DNA from: Prevotella sp.
GTDB lineage: Bacteria > Bacteroidota > Bacteroidia > Bacteroidales > Bacteroidaceae
Assembly: GCA_017651265.1 (NCBI GenBank)
Contig: JAGCDO010000033.1
Location: 1 to 64,000 of the forward strand
Direction of reading: 5' to 3'
Length of the DNA stretch: 64,000 nucleotides
The position numbers were made by a program, and so were the translations under genes. The notes under the pieces were generated by a model. The model searched no databases, had not been told where the DNA came from, and worked only from the letters and a program-made list of their open reading frames with translations. This document shows positions 53,457-62,218 of the stretch, piece after piece (position 1 is the first letter of the stretch; every line of letters starts with the position of its first letter).

Positions 53457-55451
53457 ATGAAAAAAATATTTAATTACATATTGGCTTTGGGGATGACTAG
53501 TTGCATCTTCACTGCATGTGTCGATGATATCAATGTGGGTAATGCTTTCTTGGAGAAAGCACCTGGCGTAGAAGTGAATATCGACACCGTGTTCAACAAG
53601 GCCGAATACACCCGCAATTTCCTGTGGAGTGCCTATGGACAGCTATACTGTACCTACACCTCTGGAAATATGATGAACGGTGCGCCCATCGACGTGCTTT
53701 CCGACTCCTATCATTGTTACGTTGGATGGGGCGGTCCTATACAGAGTTATTATCCAGGAAACTTGACCGAGAATGCTCAGGATACCGAGGATGGTAACTT
53801 CCAGGGCAAATTCTCTTATTCCACAAAGAGTGGTCTGGACAGTGATGCTGGTGGACGTGTATCTATCTATGAGACCGTTCGCAAGTGCTGGCAGATCATC
53901 GAGAATATCGAACGTGTACCCGATATGAGTGATACGGAGAAGAGTCGTCTGCGTGGTGAAGCCTATACAATTATGGCCAGCCGTTATTTCGATGCTTTCC
54001 GTAACTTCGGTGGCTTATGCCTTGTGAAAAAGGCATACGAAGTGGGAGAAACATTCACAGAAGGTCGTTCTACTGCTTGGCAGACTGTTGAGTTCATCGA
54101 CTCACTGATTCAGTGTGCCATCAATGAACCAGGTTACATCTGGAACATCCCCAACGCCGACATCGGTCAGTGGTCAGGACGTTTGACACGTGCTTCTGCC
54201 CGTGCCCTTCGTGCCAAGGTTTGGATGTTTGCTGCATCGCCATTGTTCAATAACAACGAGCCCTATCTCACCTACACCAAGAAACCTACTGGTTTGGAGA
54301 GTGAGGAGCACATCTGGTTTGGTAAGGAAGATCCTTCCTTGTGGAGCCGCTGTCTGCAGTATTGCAATGAGTTCTTCGATGACAATGCTGCCAATGGCAA
54401 CTATTACCAACTGGTACAGCCAGAGTCTCAAGACGAAGCCGGCTACCGCATGGCTTACCGCCGCGCTTACCGCTATCGTAACAATGAGACACGACACGAG
54501 AAGCTGTTTGATGCACATCCCACACTCACCCTGTCAGATGGTGGCTGGGGTTGGGGCTGGCGTGGTTTTGCCCTCGACTGTTTGCGTCAGGGTGGTGCCG
54601 TTCCTACCAACGAGTTGATGGAATGCTTCGGTATGCAGGATGGACGTAACTTCCCCTATTCTGACATTTATGGCCGCGGTAAGAATCCTGATGGCATTGA
54701 TATCTTTGCCAATCGCGACCCGCGTTTGTACGAAACAATGATTGTTCCCCAGCAGTCACTCCCTGCCGGATTCGACTATGCAGGTATGACCTACATGGAC
54801 TCTTGGGTAGGTGGTTTCCTGGAGAAGAACAGTAATGTGAACAACAAGGACGATGTGGCCTCTGGTTACAGTAAGTTCAAGTGGCTGCTCGATTATTGGG
54901 GAGGAAACCGCTATGATGATGACCTCATCGGCGTGCCCTACATCCGTTTGGCTGAGATGTATCTCATCCGCGCAGAAGCCAAGGCTGAGACAGGTGACCT
55001 CCGTGGCGCCCTGGATGACATTCATGTTGTTCGCAGCCGTGTAGGTCTGGGACGTCTTGAGACCATGAACCCGGAATTGAATCTGACCTCTAATAAGGAG
55101 AACCTCATCAACGAGATTCTTCGTGAGCGTAACTGCGAAATCGGTGCCGAGTGCGGCGACCGCCTCTACGACATGGTACGACGCAAGCGTCAGGACCTTT
55201 TCACCAAGCCACTGCATGAAATCAGAATCTATTGTCTCGATGCAAACGGTAACCGTTTGGACGATGGAGAAGATCACCAGTATAAAGCAGGTCAACCTTG
55301 GCCGAAGTTCGAATACGAGAAACCTGAAATCGTTGTAGGACACCGTCGCTGGTGGGATCCTGGTTACTGGACCAACAAGTGGTATCTCGATCCTGTATCT
55401 CGTATTGAGATTCAGAAGGGATATGGTCTTACACAGAATCCTGGGTGGTAA
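53457..55451 (+). CDS. SusD/RagB-family surface lipoprotein (locus 3, first copy)
   Basis: 664 residues from the ATG at 53457 (MKKIFNYILALG, lipobox IFTAC, Cys21, then VDDI); 53451 is an equally possible start two codons up. The longer open frame overlaps susC and is not signal-like. Large SusD with many aromatic loops (GGWGWGWRGFALDCL). The C-terminal signature is altered (RERNCEIGAECGDRLYDMVR instead of ELAFEGxRFxDLRR), as in some RagB-like branches. It ends in KGYGLTQNPGW, the typical SusD tail. Confidence 0.93.
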   Translation: MKKIFNYILALGMTSCIFTACVDDINVGNAFLEKAPGVEVNIDTVFNKAEYTRNFLWSAYGQLYCTYTSGNMMNGAPIDVLSDSYHCYVGWGGPIQSYYPGNLTENAQDTEDGNFQGKFSYSTKSGLDSDAGGRVSIYETVRKCWQIIENIERVPDMSDTEKSRLRGEAYTIMASRYFDAFRNFGGLCLVKKAYEVGETFTEGRSTAWQTVEFIDSLIQCAINEPGYIWNIPNADIGQWSGRLTRASARALRAKVWMFAASPLFNNNEPYLTYTKKPTGLESEEHIWFGKEDPSLWSRCLQYCNEFFDDNAANGNYYQLVQPESQDEAGYRMAYRRAYRYRNNETRHEKLFDAHPTLTLSDGGWGWGWRGFALDCLRQGGAVPTNELMECFGMQDGRNFPYSDIYGRGKNPDGIDIFANRDPRLYETMIVPQQSLPAGFDYAGMTYMDSWVGGFLEKNSNVNNKDDVASGYSKFKWLLDYWGGNRYDDDLIGVPYIRLAEMYLIRAEAKAETGDLRGALDDIHVVRSRVGLGRLETMNPELNLTSNKENLINEILRERNCEIGAECGDRLYDMVRRKRQDLFTKPLHEIRIYCLDANGNRLDDGEDHQYKAGQPWPKFEYEKPEIVVGHRRWWDPGYWTNKWYLDPVSRIEIQKGYGLTQNPGW

Positions 55452-55457
55452 TTTTTC

Positions 55458-55492
55458 AAATTGAAAATGAACAATTGAAAATTGAAAAGATT
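55458..55492 (+). repeat. Heptad-like array before the second susC start of locus 3
   Basis: About five degenerate 7-bp units (AAATTGA, AAATGAA, CAATTGA, AAATTGA, AAAGATT), ending at the ATG of 55493. Confidence 0.6.
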
Positions 55493-58264
55493 ATGAAAAT
55501 AAGAAATAAATATATATATACCTTGATGGGACTCTGCGTTGCCCCGATGGCAGTCAGTGCCCAGGTGACGCTGAGCGACAAAGCGTCGCAGAAGGTAGAT
55601 TTAGGCTATGGCGTTGAGCAGACGGAATACCTCACTACAGCGGCAGCTACAACCATCACGGCTGAAGAGTTGCGTCGCACCTCAGCCATCAGTCTGGCTG
55701 ATGCCCTCTATGGCAAGCTTCCTGGCCTGAATGCTTTCCAGAACACTGGTTTCAAAGGCGAGGAAGGTCGTGGTGCTACGTTTAACATCCGTGGCGTACA
55801 GACCACTGGTGAGAGAGATATCTTGATTCTTGTAGATGGTGTGGAACGACCTATCGACCGTCTTTCTGTAGAAGAGGTGGAAAGCGTTACCGTGTTGAAA
55901 GATGCGGCCGCTGTAGCTCTCTACGGTCATGAAGCCATCAATGGCGTTCTGTTGGTAAAGACCAAGCACGGTAGTACAGACGGGAAATACCACTTCAAGG
56001 CAGGTGCTTCACATAAGATTCAGTTCGATCCGCAGATGGCTGATATGGTCAGCGCCTACGACTATGCCAACGCTTTGAACAAAGCTCGTTTGAACGACGG
56101 TCTTGCTCCTGCTTATACCAGCAGCGAGTTGCAGAAATTCGTTGACGGCAGTAATCCACTGATTTATCCCAACGTAAACTGGAAGGATGAAGTGTTCAAG
56201 AATACGGCACATGAATCGAATGCCTACCTGTCGTTCTTCGGTGGTACAGACAAGGTACAGTACTATACCCAGCTCGACTATACCGATGCCCGTGGTCTCT
56301 ATAAGAACCCTGATCAGGGTGATTGGAACTCACAGTTGAAGTATTCGAAGGCTAATATCCGTGCCAACATCGACTTCGAGGTAAGCAAGTCAACAAGGGT
56401 AAGCGCCAACATCTTAGGTATTCTGATGGAGACGAATGGCGTGCCCAACGTAAACTCAAACGATGCATGGTGGCATCTGTATAAAGTACCTGCACTGGCC
56501 TTCCCCATCAAGACTGCAAGTGGCGTATGGGGTGGTAGTCAGACCTACGGCGACTTCAACCTTTTGGCTAAGTCACAGGGTGCCGGTTTCATGAAGACGC
56601 ACCAGCGCCAGATCTGGGCAAACATGACTTTGGAGCAAGACCTTGATTTCATTACAGATGGTTTGAAGTTCTATGTAGGAGCTTCTTACGACAACTCTTC
56701 CAATACCATTGAGACTCGTACAAAGGGTTATCAGTACGGATGGCACGAGGCTGATGGTAGTGAGCATGTGATGGGTACCGTAGAAGACAAGCTGACGTTC
56801 AACCACTGGGTTGACACACAGTGGCGTATTGCCACCTTCAATGCAGGATTGAAATATGCCTTGCAGCTCAATAATGGCGACAACTTCGGTGCCAATGCCA
56901 ACTATAACATGAAGAGCGAGATTCGTGATGGTCAGGACAACACCTGGTATCGTGCTAACTGGCAGCTGGCTTTACACTATGACCACGCTAACCGCTTGAT
57001 GGCCGATGTGGTGCTGGCAGCCAACGGTTCTAACCGCAGTAAGCCAGCCAAGTGGGGCTTCTCGCCGACAATCGGTCTGGGTTACATCTATGCCAACAAT
57101 CCTGATGGTATCCTCAACTATGGAAAGGTACGTCTGTCAGGTGGTATTCAGCATACCGACTACGTGCCGGCTGCTGGTCTGTGGCTTGCCAGATGGAGCA
57201 ATTCTCACGGACAGTTCTGGTATGGAACTAATTTCGCCAGCTCTTGGGGTGCCTTCCTGACACAGTTCCCCACCGATGATTTCGCACAGGAAACAGCCTA
57301 TAAGGCCAACTTCGGTACCGATCTGAGAATAGCCAATGCGCTCGACGTGACGTTCGACGTGTTCTATCAGCAGCGTCGTAACATCCTGGTCAGCGCCGGT
57401 TCACTCAACTCTGATGTGGTTGGTATCCAGTCATCGTATGATGATAAGGGACGTGTAGCCAGCTACGGTATGGAACTTGGACTTCGCTATGCCAAGACCT
57501 TCGCCAATGGTCTTAACCTGAATGCCGGTGCTTCATTCTCAACAGTGAAGAGCGAAATCCTGGAATGGATTGAGACACCCGCCTATCCTAACCTCTCGCT
57601 GGTTGACGGTCCTGCCGACTATGAGCGTGGACTCATTGCCTTAGGTTTCTTCAAGGATCAGGCTGATATCGACAATAGTCCTGTTCAGCAGTTTGGACAG
57701 GTGAAAGTGGGTGACATCAAGTATAAGGATGTCAACGGTGATGGCGTCATCAACGAAAACGACTACGTAGCACAGGATTATGGCAACGCCTTCCCCGCCC
57801 TGAACTATGCCTTCACCTTTGGAGCAGAGTATAAGGGATTTGGCTTCAACGCCACTTTGCAGGGGGCTGGCCATCAGGTAAAGAACCTGCGCTATGTTGA
57901 TGGTGTATGGGGAGCTCTCTCCGACAACCGCAACCTCTCTCAGGAATACTACGACAACTGCTTCGACATCGCTGGAGCCAATGCAAGCTATCCTCGTCTG
58001 TCAACAGAGAATGTAGCTAACAACGCACAGAACTCCACGATCTGGTACAGCAACATCAGCTGGCTGAAGCTGCGCGACTGCGAAGTTTACTACAAGTTGC
58101 CTGCAAAAGTCATTGAGCCGCTGAAGGTTTCAAGTGCCAAGGTATTTGTACAGGGACAGAACCTCTTGTCCTTCGACAATAACGATGCCATGGATGCTGA
58201 GAACCTCAACACAGGTTATCCAGTGATGAAGAGTATTAATGTTGGTCTTTCAGTTCAGTTCTGA
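55493..58264 (+). CDS. Short SusC-type TonB-dependent transporter without CarboxypepD-like domain (locus 3, second copy)
   Basis: 923 residues from the ATG at 55493 (MKIRNKYIYTLMGL, signal peptide to about 23, VSAQ). The plug begins almost at once (residues ~45-170: TITAEELRRTSAISLADALY, VTVLKDAAAVALYGHEAING). The CarboxypepD-regulatory-like domain and an obvious TonB box, present in the other four SusC proteins here, are absent. The barrel is complete and ends in MKSINVGLSVQF. It may be energised differently or act with the first SusC. Followed by its own SusD. Confidence 0.92.
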   Translation: MKIRNKYIYTLMGLCVAPMAVSAQVTLSDKASQKVDLGYGVEQTEYLTTAAATTITAEELRRTSAISLADALYGKLPGLNAFQNTGFKGEEGRGATFNIRGVQTTGERDILILVDGVERPIDRLSVEEVESVTVLKDAAAVALYGHEAINGVLLVKTKHGSTDGKYHFKAGASHKIQFDPQMADMVSAYDYANALNKARLNDGLAPAYTSSELQKFVDGSNPLIYPNVNWKDEVFKNTAHESNAYLSFFGGTDKVQYYTQLDYTDARGLYKNPDQGDWNSQLKYSKANIRANIDFEVSKSTRVSANILGILMETNGVPNVNSNDAWWHLYKVPALAFPIKTASGVWGGSQTYGDFNLLAKSQGAGFMKTHQRQIWANMTLEQDLDFITDGLKFYVGASYDNSSNTIETRTKGYQYGWHEADGSEHVMGTVEDKLTFNHWVDTQWRIATFNAGLKYALQLNNGDNFGANANYNMKSEIRDGQDNTWYRANWQLALHYDHANRLMADVVLAANGSNRSKPAKWGFSPTIGLGYIYANNPDGILNYGKVRLSGGIQHTDYVPAAGLWLARWSNSHGQFWYGTNFASSWGAFLTQFPTDDFAQETAYKANFGTDLRIANALDVTFDVFYQQRRNILVSAGSLNSDVVGIQSSYDDKGRVASYGMELGLRYAKTFANGLNLNAGASFSTVKSEILEWIETPAYPNLSLVDGPADYERGLIALGFFKDQADIDNSPVQQFGQVKVGDIKYKDVNGDGVINENDYVAQDYGNAFPALNYAFTFGAEYKGFGFNATLQGAGHQVKNLRYVDGVWGALSDNRNLSQEYYDNCFDIAGANASYPRLSTENVANNAQNSTIWYSNISWLKLRDCEVYYKLPAKVIEPLKVSSAKVFVQGQNLLSFDNNDAMDAENLNTGYPVMKSINVGLSVQF

Positions 58265-58266
58265 AA

Positions 58267-58294
58267 AATTGATAATCAATAATTGATAATTGAA
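58267..58294 (+). repeat. Heptad array in the susC-susD gap
   Basis: Four 7-bp units (AATTGAT, AATCAAT, AATTGAT, AATTGAA) between the susC stop and the susD ATG at 58298. Confidence 0.7.
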
Positions 58295-58297
58295 ATT

Positions 58298-60001
58298 ATG
58301 AAGACAAATAAATATAATAAGGTTGCGGTAGGAGTGATTTCCTTCCTCCTTCCTCTTTCCTCTGTTCTCCTTTTCTCCTGTGCCGATCTGGATTACACAG
58401 AGCAGAACACCCGAGACGAGGATTGGACCTTCGAATATTTCGAGAACGGAATCAAGAACCTGGTATTCGACGTCTATGCGCAGGTGTACAATAACGAGTT
58501 GGCCTCTAACAGTGCCTACTTCCTGGCCGGAGCTACAGACGAGGCTCAGTATGCCCTCGAAACAGGAGCCGTCAATAACTACGTGAACGGCGGATGGAGC
58601 CCAGCCAATCCTTATTCCAACACATGGACAAAGGCCTATACAGCCATTGCAGATGTCAACATGTATCTGGAGAAGATCGACCAGACCGATATCTCCGAGT
58701 GGCAGTTTAACCCAGATTACAATATCTGGGTACAGCAGCTGGAGATTTTCCCCTATGAGTTGCGCTTCCTCAGAGCCTACTTCTATTATGAGTTGTTCAG
58801 AACCTACGGCAACGTACCTTTGGTAACAACCACACTCACCAACGGACAGGCTAATAGCATTGAACGTACCTCTGAAGATGATATCGTGAAGTTCATCGTT
58901 GAGGAGCTGGACGCTATTGCCCCCTACCTGCCTGAGAACTATATCACAGAGGTGGGTTCAGAAGTTGGTCGTGCCACCCGTATTGCAGCTTACGCCCTTA
59001 AGGCACGTACCCTGCTTTATGCAGCCTCACCGCTTCACAACCCGACAGGCGACAAGACAAGATGGGCCAAGGCTGCTGAAGCTTGCAAGTACATCCTTGA
59101 CAACGCTTCCGCTTGGGGCCTGAAGCTCAGCTCTTACGGTTCTTTGTGGGGACATGATGCTTTCTTCAACCCGGAAATCATCTTCGGTCTCGGACGTGGT
59201 GAGAGCAACGATTTCGAGATGGCCAACTATCCTGTTGGTGTAGAGAATGGTTCTTCTGGCAACTGTCCCACCCAGAGCCTGGTAGATCAGTATGAGTACC
59301 AGGACAACGGTGAAACCTTCGGTCAGCGCTATCCGGGCAACATCGACCTTACGTCGGTTGATCCCTACGAAGGTCTTGACCCCCGTTTCGCACTCACTGT
59401 AGTGAAGAACGGTGACGAATGGCCCAGCAATGGTGCTCAGAAGAAGACCATTGAAACCTTCGTTGGTGGATTCAATGGCGCTCCGAAATATGGAGCCACT
59501 CCTACAAGCTACTATCTCAAGAAGTACGTCGATGGTTCATGTGTTACCACAGCTGATAACCAGACCACCCGTCGTCACACTTGGATCATCTTCCGTCTGG
59601 GGGAGTTCTACCTTGACTATGCCGAGGCAGTGTTCAATGCCACAGGAAGTGCTAATGATGCAACCTATGGAATGACAGCCAATGAGGCCATCAACGTGCT
59701 GCGCAACCGCTCAGACATCCAGATGCCGCCGTTCACTGAAGAAGGCGATGCTTGGGTTGCACGCTATGAGCGCGAGCGCCTGGTGGAGCTGGCCTTCGAG
59801 AATCATCGTTTCTGGGATGTACGCCGCTGGAAGAAGGGTGCACAGTACTTTAAGACCATTCAGACAGCAACGCTCAGTAGCGATCTGATGCTTACTCGCT
59901 CTACGATTAGCCGCCAGTGGGATGAAAAGTTCAATTTCTACCCCATTCCACAGTCGGAACTGAAAAAGAATCCTAACCTTACCCAGAATCCGGGATGGTA
60001 A
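58298..60001 (+). CDS. SusD/RagB-family surface lipoprotein (locus 3, second copy)
   Basis: 567 residues from the ATG at 58298 (MKTNKYNKVAVGV, lipobox LLFSC, Cys28, then ADLDYTE). SusD fold markers: YELRFLRAYFYYELFRTYGN in the TPR region and ERLVELAFENHRFWDVRRW near the C-terminus; ends NPNLTQNPGW. Partner of the short SusC encoded immediately upstream. Confidence 0.95.
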   Translation: MKTNKYNKVAVGVISFLLPLSSVLLFSCADLDYTEQNTRDEDWTFEYFENGIKNLVFDVYAQVYNNELASNSAYFLAGATDEAQYALETGAVNNYVNGGWSPANPYSNTWTKAYTAIADVNMYLEKIDQTDISEWQFNPDYNIWVQQLEIFPYELRFLRAYFYYELFRTYGNVPLVTTTLTNGQANSIERTSEDDIVKFIVEELDAIAPYLPENYITEVGSEVGRATRIAAYALKARTLLYAASPLHNPTGDKTRWAKAAEACKYILDNASAWGLKLSSYGSLWGHDAFFNPEIIFGLGRGESNDFEMANYPVGVENGSSGNCPTQSLVDQYEYQDNGETFGQRYPGNIDLTSVDPYEGLDPRFALTVVKNGDEWPSNGAQKKTIETFVGGFNGAPKYGATPTSYYLKKYVDGSCVTTADNQTTRRHTWIIFRLGEFYLDYAEAVFNATGSANDATYGMTANEAINVLRNRSDIQMPPFTEEGDAWVARYERERLVELAFENHRFWDVRRWKKGAQYFKTIQTATLSSDLMLTRSTISRQWDEKFNFYPIPQSELKKNPNLTQNPGW

Positions 60002-60003
60002 TG

Positions 60004-60081
60004 AATTGATAATTGACAATTGAACTTTCGGAGCAGCGAGCGCCAACAAGCTTGCTTGATTGGCCAAGTCGTGACGAAAGT
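60004..60081. repeat. Heptads plus a ~58-bp hairpin between susD and the SusE-like gene
   Basis: Three heptads (AATTGAT, AATTGAC, AATTGAA; 60004-60024), then a structured segment bounded by ACTTTCG (60024-60030) and CGAAAGT (60075-60081), with an inner GCCAA/TTGGC pair. The heptad-plus-GC-rich-insert layout resembles 1013-1083. It is open in the frame of the next gene, but not translated if the ATG at 60113 is used. Confidence 0.55.
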
Positions 60082-60112
60082 CAACGAAGTTAAAATTGAA
60101 AATCAAAAGATT

Positions 60113-61978
60113 ATGAAGCATATAATCAATTATTTAGGCGCGTTGCTTGCGGTGGTTCTCATCGGAGCCACATTTACAGCTTGCTCTGACGAAGACGCCC
60201 AATCGGCAAACGTAGGACTGGGCATCAAGACTTTCTTCCCGACGAAGGTAGTCACCAACCAGCCCATGACCATCAATGGTTCCGGATTTAATGGTGTGAC
60301 TGAAATTGAATTCCCCGGTGGTAAGAAAGTGACCGATTTCGAGATTGTCGGCAACGACATGATCAGAGTCAACGCACCATCTGGCATTGCTGCTGATGGT
60401 GGTAAGATTATTGTGCGCACAGCCGATGACGAAGCTGAGTCGCATATGTCACTGACTGTTGGACATACCTATGTAACAGGTTACTCTAAACAGCCCGGTG
60501 AAAAAGCTTCTGGTGGTGAACTGATCGATGTGTTCGGTTCTGATCTGGAGTTCATCAATGGTGTTGAGTTGCTTGATGCAGATGGCGTTCCACAGATCAT
60601 CGATCATAAGGAGTTCTATCGCAAGGGCACTAACAAGCTCACGATTCGTCTTCCGAAGAAGAACATCTACGAAGGCACCTTTGTGGGTATTCTTCATACC
60701 TACGACGGACAGAGTATCATGATGCCGGAACTGGCCTATGAGCCAGGTGCTGATGAAGGTCATTGGGAGACTGTGAAGACCACCATCTGGAAGAACGATG
60801 GTTCACTCGGTGCCATCAGCTGGAGCAGTGACTATCGTTTCGCTTCAGAGGAAAGTAAGACCGGTGAGGAGTGCTATGCCGTTCCTATGGATGTATGGCA
60901 GAAGATGAAGTCTGAGACGTTCTACGTAACCATCAAGGGTGAAGATCCGCAGGTACGCGTTACCTCTGGATGGTGGAGCACCACATGGACTGGCAACGAT
61001 ATCCAGCCAGGCAATGAGCTGCTGACCGACAACGGTGACGGAACTTGGACCCTTACTGTTAACCTCGCAGGCGATCCGTTATTAGACGTTGTGGATGCAC
61101 AGCATCTGCTCTTCACAGGTGATCGTTACACTGTTGAGGAGATCTACTTCGCCGAAGATGTATGGATTGATGGTCCTGGTATGCAGGAAGTGAAGGTTCC
61201 CGTTTGGACAAATGGCGGTTCACTCGGTGCCATCAGCTGGAGCGGTGACTATCGCTTCGCTTCAGAGGAGAGTAAGACTGGTGAGGAGTGCTATGCTGTT
61301 CCTATGGATGTATGGCAGAGGCTCAAGACTGAGACGTTCTATGTAACCATTAAGGGTGAAGACCCACAGATACGCGTAACCTCAGGATGGTGGAGCACCA
61401 CATGGACTGGAGCCGACATCCAGCCAGGCAATGAGCTGCTGACCGACAATGGTGACGGTACATGGACCCTTACTGTTAACCTCGCAGGCGATCCGTTATT
61501 AGACGTTGTGGATGCACAGCATCTGCTCTTCACGGGTGACCGATACACTGTAGAGGAGATCTACTTCATTGAGCTTGTTGCCGGTGGCGGAGGTTCCAGC
61601 GAGACCGTCTTCTGGGAGAACAGCGGTGCCGGTGCAGTATCTTGGAACGGTACCTATCGTTTCGGTCTTGACGGCCATGATGGAAATAACGAGTGTATTA
61701 CCACATTCCCGCAGGATATATGGGACAAGATCAAGTCAGGCACATTCTACTTAGTAGTTGAGGCCACCGATCCTCAGATCCGCGTCACCAACGGCTGGTG
61801 GGATACCCAATGGCTCACTGACTTCCAACCTGGTAATGACTTGTTGACTGACAATGGAGACGGCACATGGACACTTGAAATCAATATCTCAGGTGATCCG
61901 CTCGTTGATACGATCGACGAGAAACATATCCTCTTCACAGGCGACCGATTCACGCCAGTGAAACTCTACTTCAAGTAG
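60113..61978 (+). CDS. Surface glycan-binding-type lipoprotein: two IPT/TIG domains plus three tandem repeats (SusE/F position)
   Basis: 621 residues from the ATG at 60113 (lipobox TFTAC, Cys24, then SDEDA); the frame is open upstream to a TTG at 60020 but that part is repeat sequence. Two IPT/TIG beta-sandwiches lie at about 35-120 (TFFPTKVVTNQPMTINGSGF) and 120-215 (ASGGELIDVFGSDLEFING). Three ~135-residue repeats follow, at about 220-355, 360-495 and 500-621. Each has a WxNxGxxGAxSWxxxYRF start, xVTxGWWxTxW and DNGDGTWTLxxN. The paired Trp motifs suggest an aromatic carbohydrate-binding face. Repeats 1 and 2 are nearly identical, also in DNA. Last gene of locus 3, followed by a terminator. 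Confidence 0.85.
   Translation: MKHIINYLGALLAVVLIGATFTACSDEDAQSANVGLGIKTFFPTKVVTNQPMTINGSGFNGVTEIEFPGGKKVTDFEIVGNDMIRVNAPSGIAADGGKIIVRTADDEAESHMSLTVGHTYVTGYSKQPGEKASGGELIDVFGSDLEFINGVELLDADGVPQIIDHKEFYRKGTNKLTIRLPKKNIYEGTFVGILHTYDGQSIMMPELAYEPGADEGHWETVKTTIWKNDGSLGAISWSSDYRFASEESKTGEECYAVPMDVWQKMKSETFYVTIKGEDPQVRVTSGWWSTTWTGNDIQPGNELLTDNGDGTWTLTVNLAGDPLLDVVDAQHLLFTGDRYTVEEIYFAEDVWIDGPGMQEVKVPVWTNGGSLGAISWSGDYRFASEESKTGEECYAVPMDVWQRLKTETFYVTIKGEDPQIRVTSGWWSTTWTGADIQPGNELLTDNGDGTWTLTVNLAGDPLLDVVDAQHLLFTGDRYTVEEIYFIELVAGGGGSSETVFWENSGAGAVSWNGTYRFGLDGHDGNNECITTFPQDIWDKIKSGTFYLVVEATDPQIRVTNGWWDTQWLTDFQPGNDLLTDNGDGTWTLEINISGDPLVDTIDEKHILFTGDRFTPVKLYFK
60775..61577 (+). repeat. Near-identical tandem duplication, period 417 bp
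   Basis: The segment beginning near 60775 recurs 417 bp (139 codons) later; for example GTTCACTCGG is at 60801 and 61218. Long stretches match almost base for base, including silent positions. The third protein repeat is much more diverged. Confidence 0.85.
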
Positions 61979-62000
61979 TGAGAAGATATAAACAAATAAG

Positions 62001-62037
62001 AAGAGCGCTCGTTTTCGTAACGGGCGCTCTTTTTTTC
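62001..62037 (+). terminator. Terminator of SusCD locus 3
   Basis: Stem AAGAGCGCTCGTT (62001-62013) / AACGGGCGCTCTT (62019-62031), one G-T pair, 5-nt loop, then a T-run. It lies 22 bp after the SusE-like gene. Confidence 0.88.
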
Positions 62038-62049
62038 TTCAAATAAAAT

Positions 62050-62108
62050 TGCTCCGCCAACAACCTACTGACTTTAAGTTGATTAGGCGTAATAGCGGAG
62101 CATTTTTT
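62050..62108. terminator. Second, bidirectional hairpin, also serving kbl
   Basis: TGCTCCGC (62050-62057) pairs with GCGGAGCA (62095-62102) round a 37-nt loop and is followed by TTTTTT on the plus strand; on the minus strand it is followed by AATTTTATTT. It lies between the convergent SusE-like and kbl genes. Confidence 0.65.
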
Positions 62109-62137
62109 AATTCTAATTCATACCTCGAATTCCTACA

Positions 62138-62203
62138 AGGCTGATAAGTGGGAGAAATCAGGCTGATAAGTGGGTCTAACTAGGCTGATAAGTAGGAGTA
62201 ACT
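62138..62203. repeat. Three tandem 22-bp units (AGGCTGATAAGTGGG...)
   Basis: Units at 62138-62159, 62160-62181 and 62182-62203, each starting AGGCTGATAAGT. The first 12 bases are invariant and the rest varies. It lies 15 bp past the stop codon of kbl. Confidence 0.85.
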
Positions 62204-62218
62204 AAGTTAGTTGGAAAA

